This document shows positions 1 through 9,008 of a stretch of 22,500 nt of DNA, in pieces. This stretch comes from Monoplex corrugatus (lineage: Eukaryota; Mollusca; Gastropoda; Littorinimorpha; Ranellidae), in assembly GCA_030674185.1 (NCBI GenBank), contig JAPXFY010000022.1:36764040-36786539 (forward strand). Reading direction: 5' to 3'. Each line of letters opens with the position of its first letter. Within the stretch, counting starts at the first letter, position 1. Below the pieces are notes generated by a model that made no database searches, was not told the origin of the DNA, and saw only the letters and a program-made list of their open reading frames with translations. A program made the position numbers and the translations under genes.

Positions 1-2063
1 CGTATATCTAGTTTAACAATTTCATTGTCAGGGAAACTAAGTTTACACTGTTTGAGACTTGTGTTGGCAGGTCATTGATCAAAATATTAAATAATAGAGG
101 AGATATTATGGACCTCTGTGGAATTCCCATGTTTACAGTTCGTTTTTCAGAGTATGTATTACCTATTTTAGCGACTATACTTCGATCACTTATAAAAGCT
201 TTGATAAAATAATAAAGATTACCTTGGAGACCAATATGTTTTAATTTCAACAAAAGTCTTGCATGCCAGACTTGATCATACGCTTTTTTAAGATCAAAAA
301 AGGTAGCTAAGACATTTTTTCTTCTCGCAAACTGAGTTTTTATTTGAGTTGTTAATTTGGATAAATGGTCTGTCGTCGATCTACCTTTTCGAAATCCAGA
401 TAGATTAATAGGTATTATATTATTTTTCTCACAAAAATAAGCCAGTCGATTCAAAGTAATTTTTTTCCATGAATTTCGAAACATGGGATGTAAGCGAGAT
501 AGGCCTGTAACTACCTGGATCAGAGCGTGATTTATTAGCTTTTGGTATAGGTATCACAATTGAAGTCTTGCAAATGTCAGGTATGCGACCACTTTCCCAG
601 CATTTCAGTATGATATGTTGTAAGTATTTAATCCATTTCTCTGGTAAATGACTTAAAAGGGTATACGAAATGCCATCCAGTCCTACAGCCGATTTTTTTA
701 TTGTTCAAAGAGAGAAGGGCATCTTTTAAGTTCTTGTAACGTAATTTTTGAATTTATGTAGGCCTACATGTGACTACCGGGGGGAGGATCTGAGTATTCT
801 TCTGATTCCTCAATTATCCGTCTTTTCTCGTGTATTGATGGAGACAAGCTACTGGAATTACTTGCTCTTGAAAAGAACTACAAATTCTTCAGCTTTCTCA
901 GATGACGAAGGAAATTTTTTGTCTTTAATCTTAATAGGAAACTGTGGTAAATGAAAACCATTTTTCATTTCTTTGACCTTATTCCAAATTTTAGGAAGAT
1001 CTTTTGGACCGTAAATGTGTTGAGAGCAGAAATCTGACCAATAACTCTTTTTGGCTTGGGCTATGATCTTGTTCGAATGAATCTTTGCTACTTTCATGTT
1101 GTAATGGTCTTCTGGAGATTTAGTTTTTAAGTAGGTTTTATACATTTTTTTTTTTTTCGTTCTTAGCTTCTTCACATAATTGATTCCACCAGCTATTTTC
1201 AACAAAGTTACCTTTGTTTACAGGTTTCCTTTTTGGAATTGAATTTTTTGCTGCCTCATGTAATGCGTTTGTGAAGTGTGAATACATATAATTAACACTG
1301 TCGCTCTCGTTAATGCAATCTTTTCTCATTAAGATTTTACCCAGTTTGCACGGTTGTACAAATATCTAAGAATACAGTCATCTTGTTCTCGTGCTTTATC
1401 AAATAATTCATCAATAACTGTGACAATTGGCAGGTGATCACTTCCAAGGGAGTCAGAGGTAATATCCCATATACAATTAATGACGAGGTCAGGTGACAAT
1501 AAAGTCAAGTCAATGGCAGAAGCTTTATGTCTAGGATTATCTGGAAATCTAGTTATTCGCCGTCATTTAATGATACCAAGCCAGAGTCAACGATGTTTTC
1601 AACAAAAAGATTGTTAGACACATATTGGCAGTCTTTGTCCCAGAATGGAGAATGGGCATTAAAATCTCCGGCGATCAACCATTTCTCAGCATGTTCTACA
1701 GTTCGTAGCCAGTCACTGTTGTTTCCATCAGGGCCGCGTGGATAATATACAGACATGATATTTAAAGTTCATTTTCACTTTCACAGCCACACAATAAACA
1801 CCATCCTTGTCCTTTGGCATAGCAGGCTGAATGATTTTATAGTCCACATCTTTACGTATACATATGGCTGCATATGATCACAAATGTGTGTCACATAGTA
1901 ATAGTCCTCTAACTTTGGCAATTTACTTTTGGTCACATTCATAGACTGTAAGGCGACAATCTGATGCTTATTTTCGGATAAAATGAAGATGATTAATATT
2001 GATCGAACGACTGTTCCATTGAAGAACAGAAAAACCTGTTTGAGAACGTTTTTTGACTTGCAT
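1..2063 (-). pseudogene. LINE ORF2 (endonuclease + reverse transcriptase), frameshifted, cut by window edge
   Basis: The start is placed at the ATG at 2063 because the next residues read FSVLQWNSRSI, the usual opening of an APE-type endonuclease. Further endonuclease blocks follow in order: HQIVALQ near 1955, GDFNAHS at about 1669-1649, SAIDLTL near 1510, and GSDHLP at 1428-1445. A lysine-rich linker covers about 860-1330. RT blocks follow: SYRPISLTS near 500-530, LSGFRKGRSTTDHL near 380, and motif A FFDLKKAYDQVWHARLL near 270. The GIPQ motif is near 125, followed by PLLFNILINDLP. The catalytic box falls at 24-35 and reads FPDN rather than FADD. The protein needs at least five frame changes (near 480, 1150, 1560, 1770 and 1985), so it cannot be translated. 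The known role of the intact protein is target-primed reverse transcription: the endonuclease nicks DNA and RT copies the RNA. Confidence 0.88.
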
Positions 2064-2715
2064 AACTGACCAAAAACCAGCAGGAAACAACTATATAAAG
2101 GAAGTAACAAAAATTAAAATTAAAATAAAATCAAGGGCGATGGTAGCTTTGGCGAAAGTAGAAACAACCTGTAAGCGACAGTAAAAATCAATATATGAAA
2201 GTCACTACTAAGTTCAGGCTGACACTGGTACATACACAACATAAATACAGTTTCACCAGTCACAGAGATCTCTCAATGGATGGGGAAAAACTGATTGGAG
2301 ATGGCACCATTCCACCATGGACTCTGGGATTCATCGAAAGGGGTGGTCTTGAACAGTAGAATGTGTTGTAACCCTTGTCGTAGATAGTGAATGGGTTGTT
2401 CCGAGATCTCTTACTTTGATGATGACGAGTTTTATGCTTTGGCGTCTCCCAAAGAACTCTGTTGATATGTCTGCCGATGTTTTTGGCAAGGATAGATGAG
2501 TCGAGCCGATTGGGATGCACATTGTCTTTGAAAGTAGAGTGGAATTTTGATTTTAAATTGCCATGATTCAAGAAAGAGATGGTGTTGCGAGTTCGGAGTG
2601 AAGCAGGGCGTTAAAAAGATCTATTCCTATTTGAAGGTCCCTGTCTCGCACTGGTGCTGTCTTGCTAATGACTATTTTACTTTTAGGATGTGTGGTCACA
2701 ATTTCCTCCACGGTT

Positions 2716-2825
2716 GTCACTAATTTCTTACAAATTATTTGGGGATCGTTGGCCCTCAGATCATACATTCCATAATGTAAAACAGAACAATCAAATTGAC
2801 TGGTGGGCGATTCTTTGAGGGACTG
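2716..2825. repeat. 110-bp direct repeat, source copy within ORF1
   Basis: This segment encodes the middle of the SGNH-like domain (SLKESPTSQFDCSVLHYGMY and onward). It recurs at 3281-3390 in the same orientation, 565 bp away. I see a single mismatch over 110 bp (T at 2773, C at 3338). It is the native copy, because its position matches the domain order. Confidence 0.93.
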
Positions 2826-3280
2826 AGAAATTCTGTCAACAGAAGAAATTTTATTTGTTGTAATAGTGAAACCATGTGAACGACCAAGTCTGTGACCGTG
2901 TACACCATTTAATACGGTATCGTGAACAAGAAGAACTGTTGGCAGTGCAGAGTTTACTTTTTCTTTTTGTGAGATCTTGGATTTGACGTGAGAGGCAGCT
3001 TTTCCGTCGGTCTGTTCTTTTGATGGTATTTTCGTCACAGGTTTGACGTCATTTTCCTGGCGCGTGGTGTTGGTCCGCCTTTCAGGAGATCTTGATCTTG
3101 ATGTGTAGACGTCGGCAGAATCCAATTCTGGATATACGCGCCAACGGGATCGTTTAAGTTTCGGCTTTTGTTTTGACGATCTTGACGCCAAAGGAGTAGA
3201 CTGGGGTGTTGAGGTGACTGATGGTGTAGTCACCCGTTTGGCTGCCTCCGCATAAGAGATGGGCAGCGGTGAAGGATCTG

Positions 3281-3390
3281 GTCACTAATTTCTTACAAAT
3301 TATTTGGGGATCGTTGGCCCTCAGATCATACATTCCACAATGTAAAACAGAACAATCAAATTGACTGGTGGGCGATTCTTTGAGGGACTG
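3281..3390. repeat. 110-bp direct repeat, inserted copy near the ORF1 N-terminal half
   Basis: This is a near-identical copy of 2716-2825, one mismatch in 110 bp, placed between codons that otherwise read smoothly into each other. Its length is not a multiple of three, so it destroys the frame. A CA dinucleotide flanks the junctions, which would fit microhomology-mediated or templated insertion. Confidence 0.93.
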
Positions 3391-3660
3391 TGTGGTTGGG
3401 GTCCGTTTGCGTCCCAACCGACACGCAGACTGGCAGCGTCCTTCCGCTATTCAGCGCCCCACTGCAGTGACAGCCTTCACAGCGACGTTAGATCTTTTCT
3501 TTCCACCAGTGATATTGTTATCTTCGAAATCGTCAGAAAAGGTTGACGACTTCTTACAGGCATAGGATGCCGACCGTAGACATTTCGTTTTCGTCATGGC
3601 TGTATTGTAGAGTGATGGCACGCAGCATAGAAAATTTTTAGTTGGCTACGATCGCCATGT

Positions 3661-3792
3661 TGATGTGTGTGTGTATGTGTGTGTGTGTGTGTGTGTGTGC
3701 GCGTGCGTGCGTGCATGTGTACGTGCCTGTGTGTGTATGTGTGCTGTCGCCTGTGTATGTGCATGTACATGTGCATGTGTGTATTTGTGTGC
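3661..3792. repeat. TG-rich microsatellite with CG and TA interruptions
   Basis: The run is mostly TG dinucleotides broken by TATG, GCGTGC and CATG steps, and it abuts the presumed 5' end of the minus-strand LINE. Apparent Cys/Val or His/Thr open frames here are artefacts of the dinucleotide. Confidence 0.95.
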
Positions 3793-3851
3793 ATATGTGA
3801 TCATGAGTATTTCACAAAAATCACTTTTTGTCTGACAATCTGCATAGAAAT

Positions 3852-3985
3852 AAACAATCAAACGAAAAACAAACAAACAAAAGAAAAGAAAACAATCAAT
3901 CAATCAAGCAAGCAAGCAAGCAACCAACCAACAAACCACACAAACAAAAACAAACAAATAAACAAACAAACAAACAAACAAACAG
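3852..3985. repeat. CAAA / CAAT / CAAG / CCAA tetranucleotide repeats
   Basis: An A-rich simple-sequence tract on the plus strand. Short runs of AAAC, CAAT, CAAG and CAAC follow one another and end in (AAAC)n before 3985. No gene is seen. Confidence 0.92.
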
Positions 3986-4592
3986 AGATAAAACGAGCCC
4001 ACATCAAAATCAAACTGTTATATTATGATGAGAACTAGATGATGAATACAGAAAGAAAGCTTTCACAGGTCCACAAAACTTTATTACATAGCAACAGAAC
4101 ATAAAAACTTTTATAAACAAAAGTAATGAAGACACAATACTGGTGATGGTCTGAGGCCTTCATATGCTTACATACACAAGCACACATCTGTGAGAAGCTT
4201 GGGGAAACAAATAAATGCAAGTGGTCAACATTTCTGTCATGTTGGCAACGACTAAATTAAAAAGCAGAAATATATATGACTAGGACCAGAATGCTCATTT
4301 AAAGTAACAGGCACAAAATTTTTGCCGACTGGTCATTTTCAAGCGCATACAAAACAAACAATAAATTCAAAAACGTTAGTGGAAAAAAGTAGATTTCCCT
4401 GACGTTTCGTTTTGCAGGAGAAAAAGGCAAATGTGAATTATGGAAGCTAGGTAGCAGGGGAACAAATGCATTCTACAATGTACAAGTGGTTGTGTCAGTA
4501 TTATTTCAACCTGACAAGGACTGGGGCGGATATATTGGAGATTGAGGGAAAGTGTGTGTGTGCGTTCGTTATTTCTTTTAACGTCTATTCAC
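3986..4592. other. Unassigned intergenic stretch
   Basis: No convincing coding region on either strand. Two things can be seen. A TTTATT at 4080-4085 (AATAAA on the minus strand) sits beside AT-rich DNA and could be the 3' end of a minus-strand transcript. Near 4575-4600 the sequence TTTCTTTTAACGTCTATTC resembles a dispersed repeat I associate with gastropod genomes; that association is memory and unverified. Confidence 0.4.
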
Positions 4593-5310
4593 ATAAGATG
4601 ATTGTGCAGCAGGCGCTGGCTTTCCAATTCCAAAATTTAAAGTAGAAAAGGCTTACTCTTTAGGACGGGGGCATTCAATCTTCACTTCTGAATTAGTTGC
4701 CATCCTGATGGCACTGAAATATATAGCAGATCTACCCATACCTTTGTTTAGTATCTTATTATGTGTAGATTCGAAATCTGCATTACAATCCCTAAAAAGT
4801 TGCGAATATAAAGTAAATAGTACGTTAATATTTGAGATAAACTTTCTAATTCATTGTTTAATAACAAATAATACACAAGTTACTTTTTGTTGGATCCCAT
4901 CACACTGTGGTATCATACCTAATGATCGGGTCGACAGAATAGCTAAAAGTGCAGCATTGAATAGGGCTGGTAGAACTAAACTTGAAGTACCACTCTCTGA
5001 ACATGAAATGAATGCTAAATTAGAAAAAACAGTAAAAGCTCAACGTGACCTTCGCCCCTTCATTGTAAATTACCAGGGTTTTACGAGATTAGAGATAACT
5101 TTAGCTTACAGATTATCTCTAAACTCACTTCGAACTAAGTTCAGTAAAACCATCAAATGTATCTGCAATGATTATATAACAATTAAACATCTTTTGTGTT
5201 GTCAGCAAATGCTACCTTATTTCCATGTCTCATTTACAAATTTAAAACAGAAACATATTGATTTTACTTTGTATTTAACATTGCTAGGCATTTACTGCAC
5301 AGTCCCATAG
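4593..5310 (+). pseudogene. RNase H domain of an I-type LINE ORF2, 5'-truncated
   Basis: Reading from about 4598, the sequence gives an RNase H fold region: AAGAGFPIPKF (first strand), then FTSELVAILMALKY with the conserved Glu, and LLCVDSKSALQSL with the conserved Asp. QVTFCWIPSHCGIIPNDRVD follows, then RIAKSAALNRAG with the last conserved Asp in DRVD. A frame of 200 residues from 4708 to 5310 is open. This domain removes RNA from RNA:DNA hybrids and in non-LTR elements is typical of the I, Nimb and Jockey-related groups. No RT sequence lies upstream, so this is a 5'-truncated copy. It is on the opposite strand to the ORF1/ORF2 copy at 1-3650. The C-terminal part after about 5100 is less recognisable, with a short Cys/His-containing tail (CICNDYITIKHLL). 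Confidence 0.85.
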
Positions 5311-5363
5311 GTCGTTTTCTTTGATCCAGCCCGATTGTTTTATACCTGTAAGTCCCACCTACA

Positions 5364-5442
5364 ATTTTTTTGTCTTTGTTTTTTTCTGTTTTTGTTTAGT
5401 TTGTTTGTTGTTGTTTTGTTTTTGTTTTTGTTTTTTGTTGTC
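5364..5442. repeat. T-rich TTTTG/TTG simple repeat
   Basis: Imperfect TTTTTG and TTG runs lie between the 3' flank of the RNase H fragment and the TG array. They may be part of the retroposon tail or of the adjoining microsatellite complex. Confidence 0.85.
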
Positions 5443-5451
5443 TAAAAGCAC

Positions 5452-5452
<1 letters not shown>

Positions 5453-5529
<77 letters not shown>
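5453..5529. repeat. Perfect (TG)n microsatellite, 77 bp
   Basis: An uninterrupted alternating TG run of 77 bases. It is the inverted partner of the AC run at 5621-5697, which has the same length. Confidence 0.98.
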
Positions 5530-5531
<2 letters not shown>

Positions 5532-5617
5532 ATTTTTTTGCTGTCCATGGACATAGAGACCACATTTCAACTGCCTCAATCTTGTTCTGACTTTGCCCGT
5601 TGACGATATACATATAT

Positions 5618-5620
<3 letters not shown>

Positions 5621-5697
<77 letters not shown>
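5621..5697. repeat. Perfect (AC)n microsatellite, 77 bp
   Basis: An uninterrupted AC run of 77 bases, complementary in orientation to the TG run that ends 91 bp upstream. Together they form a long inverted repeat with a unique 91-bp loop. Confidence 0.98.
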
Positions 5698-5700
<3 letters not shown>

Positions 5701-5767
5701 CACACACGCACGCACATACACACACACAGACAGACACAGAAACAGACACAGACAGACAGACACACAG

Positions 5768-5803
<36 letters not shown>

Positions 5804-5874
5804 ACACACACGCACATACACACACACAGACAGACAGACACAGACAGACACAGACACAGACAGACAGACAGACA

Positions 5875-5958
<84 letters not shown>
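5698..5958. repeat. Compound CA / CAGA / CACG microsatellite
   Basis: Mixed CA, CAGACA, CACGCA and CATACA runs ending in a long pure CA run (about 5876-5958). The block CACGCACATACACACACACAG followed by GACA repeats occurs twice (about 5709-5766 and 5811-5880), which suggests segmental duplication within the microsatellite. Open His/Thr frames here are not genes. Confidence 0.97.
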
Positions 5959-5959
<1 letters not shown>

Positions 5960-6029
5960 GCAGATTACAAAATGTTTTGGGATGCACCTTGCTTACAGAA
6001 TTGAAAGGTTCTAAGAAAATTGAGTTCAG

Positions 6030-6960
6030 GAATGGTGAATAGATATGGTCTGTGTGGTCTGTATCAGTGAATACTTATGGCCTGTGTGGTCTGTAGCAAG
6101 GAATACTTATGACCTGTATTAGTGAATATTTATGGTCTGTATCAGTGAATACTTTTGGCCTGTGTAGTCTGTAGCAAGGAATACTTATGACCTGTATTAG
6201 TGAATATTTATGGTCTGTATCAGTGAATACTTATGGCCTGTGTGGTCTGTAGCAAGGAATACTTATGACCTGTATTAGTGAATATTTATGGTCTGTATCA
6301 GTGAATACTTTTGGCCTGTGTGGTCTGTAGCAAGGAATACTTATGACCTGTATTAGTGAATATTTATGGTCTGTATCAGTGAATACTTATGGCCTGTGTG
6401 GTCTGTAGCAAGGAATACTTATGACCTGTATTAGTGAATATTTATGGTCTGTATCAGTGAATACTTTTGGCCTGTGTAGTCTGTAGCAAGGAATACTTAT
6501 GACCTGTATATTTATGGTCTGTATCAGTGAATACTTATGGCCTGTGTAGTCTGTAGCAAGGAATACTTATGACCTGTATATTTATGGTCTGTGTCAGTGA
6601 ATTCTTTTGGCCTGTGTGGTCTGTAGCAAGGAATACTTATGACCTGTATTAGTGAATATTTATGGTATGTATCAGTGAATACTTATGGCCTGTGTGGTCT
6701 GTAGCAAGGAATACTTATGGCCTGTATGGCCTGTATCAGTGAATACTTACGACCTGTATTAGTGAATATTAATGGTCTGCATCAGTGACTACTTATGGCC
6801 TGGTAATACTTATAGTCTCTGTGGTCAGTGTCAGTGAGTACTTACGGCTTGTACGATCACTATCAGTCAATACTCATGGCTTTTGTTACCTGCATCAGTG
6901 AATAACTATGTCCTGTATGGTCAGTATTGGTGGATACTTACAGGCTGTGTTGCCACTATG
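6030..6960. repeat. 78-bp minisatellite built of 23+23+32-bp subunits
   Basis: Regular units begin at 6069, 6147, 6225, 6303, 6381, 6459, 6529, 6599 and 6677. Spacing is 78 bp except for two 70-bp units (from 6459 and from 6529), each lacking the same 8 bases. Each unit contains three related subunits that start GAATACTTATG or GAATATTTATGG. Two are 23 bp, and one is 32 bp through an extra 9-bp GGTCTGT-type duplication. Units alternate between CTTATGGCC and CTTTTGGCC at the start, giving a two-unit period. After about 6720 the array decays into diverged subunits. Confidence 0.95.
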
Positions 6961-7075
6961 AATGGATATCATATTCTATGTCCTGTATGTGTGAAGAATA
7001 AAATCAGCAATAAATGTACAGGTTAGGTCTGCATTCTTTCTCAAGATATGGCTGGATCACGTTAGGGAGTATTCA

Positions 7076-7212
7076 TTAAAACAAAACAAAACAAAACAAA
7101 ACAAAACGAAAAAGAAAAGAACGAAATAAAAAGCAAACAACTAAGCAGACAAAAACAACAATACACCAAGAACATCAAGAACAACAACAACAACCACGAC
7201 AACAACAAAAGA
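7076..7212. repeat. A-rich (AAAAC)n and (AAC)n tract
   Basis: About seven tandem AAAAC units at 7076-7106, then A/C-rich sequence with AAC runs to 7212. It could be an old retroposon tail. No element is recognised directly upstream. Confidence 0.85.
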
Positions 7213-7848
7213 CGTAAAACATACTTTCATCAGTCTGTCAGTCAGGTGGTAGATTCCATGAAAGTGCTGTCAACAACTAATCCAGTTTTGTCAAAAGACA
7301 AATAATACAATTGATTTAGTCACAATTCCTTTATCACAGTTCATGAAGTCTGAACAATACAAAAGTAATACGGTCTGGACAAAATATGTAGTAGCATTCC
7401 TAAACTATCCAAGGCTTACATCACTGAAACCTCAACATTACATTCAGTTTTGTAATTGATCAGAAGATATTCCCAAAAATTCAGAAAGCAAAACTATCGG
7501 TTTTTAACGAAGACAAGAAACTAAGATACTTACACAGTTACTTGCCAATATCAATACCATCCGTTGGCTCAAAACAACTTGAAATACATTTGTAAGAGCA
7601 TGATTAAATTCATTCACTTCAGTTGAGGTTCATACAAACTACTTTGTCTAACACAACAAATTGATGGTATCACTTTACAGGAAACAGTTTATTAAGACTT
7701 CTTTTTTCATAGATTTCAATACAGACTTGACCTCGTTGATTCTTCTTTCATAACTTACATTAATCTCAACATATTCTTCCTTTTTTCTAACCATACCGTA
7801 AGGAAAGTCTACAATGTTTGAATTGCCCATATAATTTCTGTGCAGAAG
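7213..7848. other. Unassigned stretch, AT-rich
   Basis: No coding region, RNA gene or tandem repeat is recognised on either strand. The right end may include more of the RT remnant that becomes readable at 7849. Confidence 0.4.
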
Positions 7849-8110
7849 GTGTTTGGTATACTAGAAGGTTCAATTGTAGGTCCAACCTTATTTTGAATCT
7901 ACATCAATGATCTATCCTTACACAAAACACCAACCTCTATTGAATACCATAAGCATGCCGACCATGACATGTAACACATCATGGAAAAATATACCTGAGA
8001 TCGAAGAAACATTACAGCAATGTGTAAACCAAATATCAGATTGGTGTGATACAACCCATATTCAGATAACTCCTACAGAAATAAAATCAACCCTAATGAC
8101 AACTCGCTAA
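7849..8110 (+). pseudogene. Reverse-transcriptase remnant of a Jockey/CR1-like LINE
   Basis: One frame from about 7850 reads VFGILEGSIVGPTLF, a stop, then IYINDLSLH. This matches the RT block usually seen as GVPQGSVLGPLLF..YINDL. A second frame reads SWKNIPEIEETLQQCVNQIS then DWCDTTHIQITPTEIKSTL, which matches the region just after the catalytic YADD box in this type of RT. The box itself has been lost: the bases near 7955-7965 read HADHD or MPTMT depending on frame. Only about 260 bp survive, with a stop and a frameshift, so this is an old fragment. The clade cannot be fixed from this length. It ends shortly before an A-rich tract at 8161. Confidence 0.72.
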
Positions 8111-8160
8111 AAACACAAATATCACAGATGTATTTTTACTGTCCATTAGATGGATTTAGA

Positions 8161-8231
8161 AAAATGAAAAAAACAAAACAAAACAAGACAAAAACAAAAC
8201 AAAAACAAAACAAACAAAGAAACAAACACAC
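8161..8231. repeat. A-rich (AAAAC)n tract
   Basis: AAAAC, AAAC and AAAAAC units form an imperfect simple repeat. It may be the tail of the RT remnant just upstream, but about 50 bp separate them and the L/P-type 3' end is not recognised. Confidence 0.85.
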
Positions 8232-8687
8232 ATGCAGAAACACGAATATAAAAGAAAGTTTCTGAACTTCACCCCCTTGATATTTACATAAGCAACAACA
8301 ACAACAAATACATGGGAAGCCCATGTTAATCATTTTAGTAAAACTCTCCCTAAGAATGTATTTTTTTCTTAGAAGGATACGATACTTAATCAGCACTGAA
8401 GCAAAATAACTGTCTTACAATGCCCACATGAAATGCCACATTGATTTTGCATCAATAGTTTGGGATGGTTGCAGAGAAGTTCTAATAAGAAAAATAAATT
8501 TTTTACACCGAAGAATTTCTGGTAACCAAAGTTCCTAACCACGGACACAAAACTGAAAAAAAGCAGAAACATTATCACTTAAAAACCAACTTAAGCACAA
8601 CAAAAAGCGCACACATGTACAAAGTTGCACACAGATCCACTTTCAAATAACTGAATATCAAATCAAGAGCAATCAATCTTTCAAGTG
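8232..8687. other. Unassigned stretch
   Basis: AT-rich sequence without a supported gene. Short open frames on the minus strand are Phe/Leu-rich and arise from A-rich composition. Confidence 0.4.
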
Positions 8688-8710
8688 AATATATATATAT
8701 ATATATGTAT

Positions 8711-8779
<69 letters not shown>

Positions 8780-8832
8780 TATATACAATATATATTCACA
8801 CATATACATATATATATATAGATAGATATGTA
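8688..8832. repeat. (TA)n microsatellite
   Basis: Nearly pure TA from 8688 to 8776, broken by ATGTATT and TATTATA steps, then looser ATATTC, ATATAC and GATA-containing sequence to 8832. Such tracts are self-complementary and prone to cruciform formation and length change. Confidence 0.97.
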
Positions 8833-8930
8833 TGTATAAAAGTAAGTATTTGCTTATCTGGAACATATTTCTGAATACATTCCAGCAACATCAAATCATG
8901 CACATCACTAGCCAGTTTTAAACCAGAGCT

Positions 8931-9008
8931 TTGTGTGTCGGTCTATCTGTGTTTCTCTGTCTGTGTGTATCTCTGTCCTTGTGTGTGTCTTCTCTCTCTC
9001 TCTTCTGT
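8931..9008. repeat. TG/TC pyrimidine-biased low-complexity tract
   Basis: Interspersed TGTGTG, TCTGT and TCTCTC runs make a low-complexity strand-asymmetric tract. No gene is seen. Confidence 0.85.

Larger units (their letters stand above)
2260..3597 (-). pseudogene. LINE ORF1 with SGNH-hydrolase-like (esterase) domain, broken
   Basis: The start is the ATG at 3597, in context CAGCCATGA, reading MTKTKCLRS. A basic, Ser/Thr/Pro-rich N-terminal half is followed by a domain resembling SGNH/GDSL hydrolases, beginning VLLVHDTVLNG near 2935. It continues through LHYGMYDLRAND and KIVISKTAPVRDRDL, and ends in a DNVHPNR block near 2515. Esterase-like domains are known in ORF1 proteins of some LINE clades, where they are thought to help bind RNA, lipid or membrane; the function here is inference. 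Breaks are a TGA at 3451-3453, a 110-bp out-of-frame insertion at 3281-3390, and a frameshift at about 2570. Removing the insertion on paper reconnects upstream RKRTPTT to downstream DPSPLPISYAEAAKR. Catalytic positions look altered: block I is HDT rather than GDS, and GxND is GMYD. The Asp and His of the last block remain. Confidence 0.8.
1..3650 (-). mobile_element. I/Nimb-like LINE, 5' portion with ORF1 and ORF2
   Basis: ORF1 (2260-3597) and ORF2 (1-2063) lie in the same orientation with about 196 bp between them, as expected for a two-ORF non-LTR retrotransposon. Endonuclease and RT follow in the usual order. The 5' end appears to lie just outside ORF1, near 3650, where a TG microsatellite begins, which would leave a 5' UTR of only about 60 bp. 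The 3' part (rest of RT, any RNase H, tail) lies beyond the left edge. Assignment to the I/Nimb group rests on the style of the RT and endonuclease motifs and is inference. No target-site duplication can be tested because one end is missing. The copy is dead: it has several frameshifts, an in-frame stop and an internal duplication. Confidence 0.75.

Noticed and set aside
5359..6042. Long Cys/Val and His/Thr open frames (also at 3594-3903, 15145-15546 and 17955-18599)
   Set aside because: These are translations of CA/TG dinucleotide arrays, which are open in several frames on both strands.
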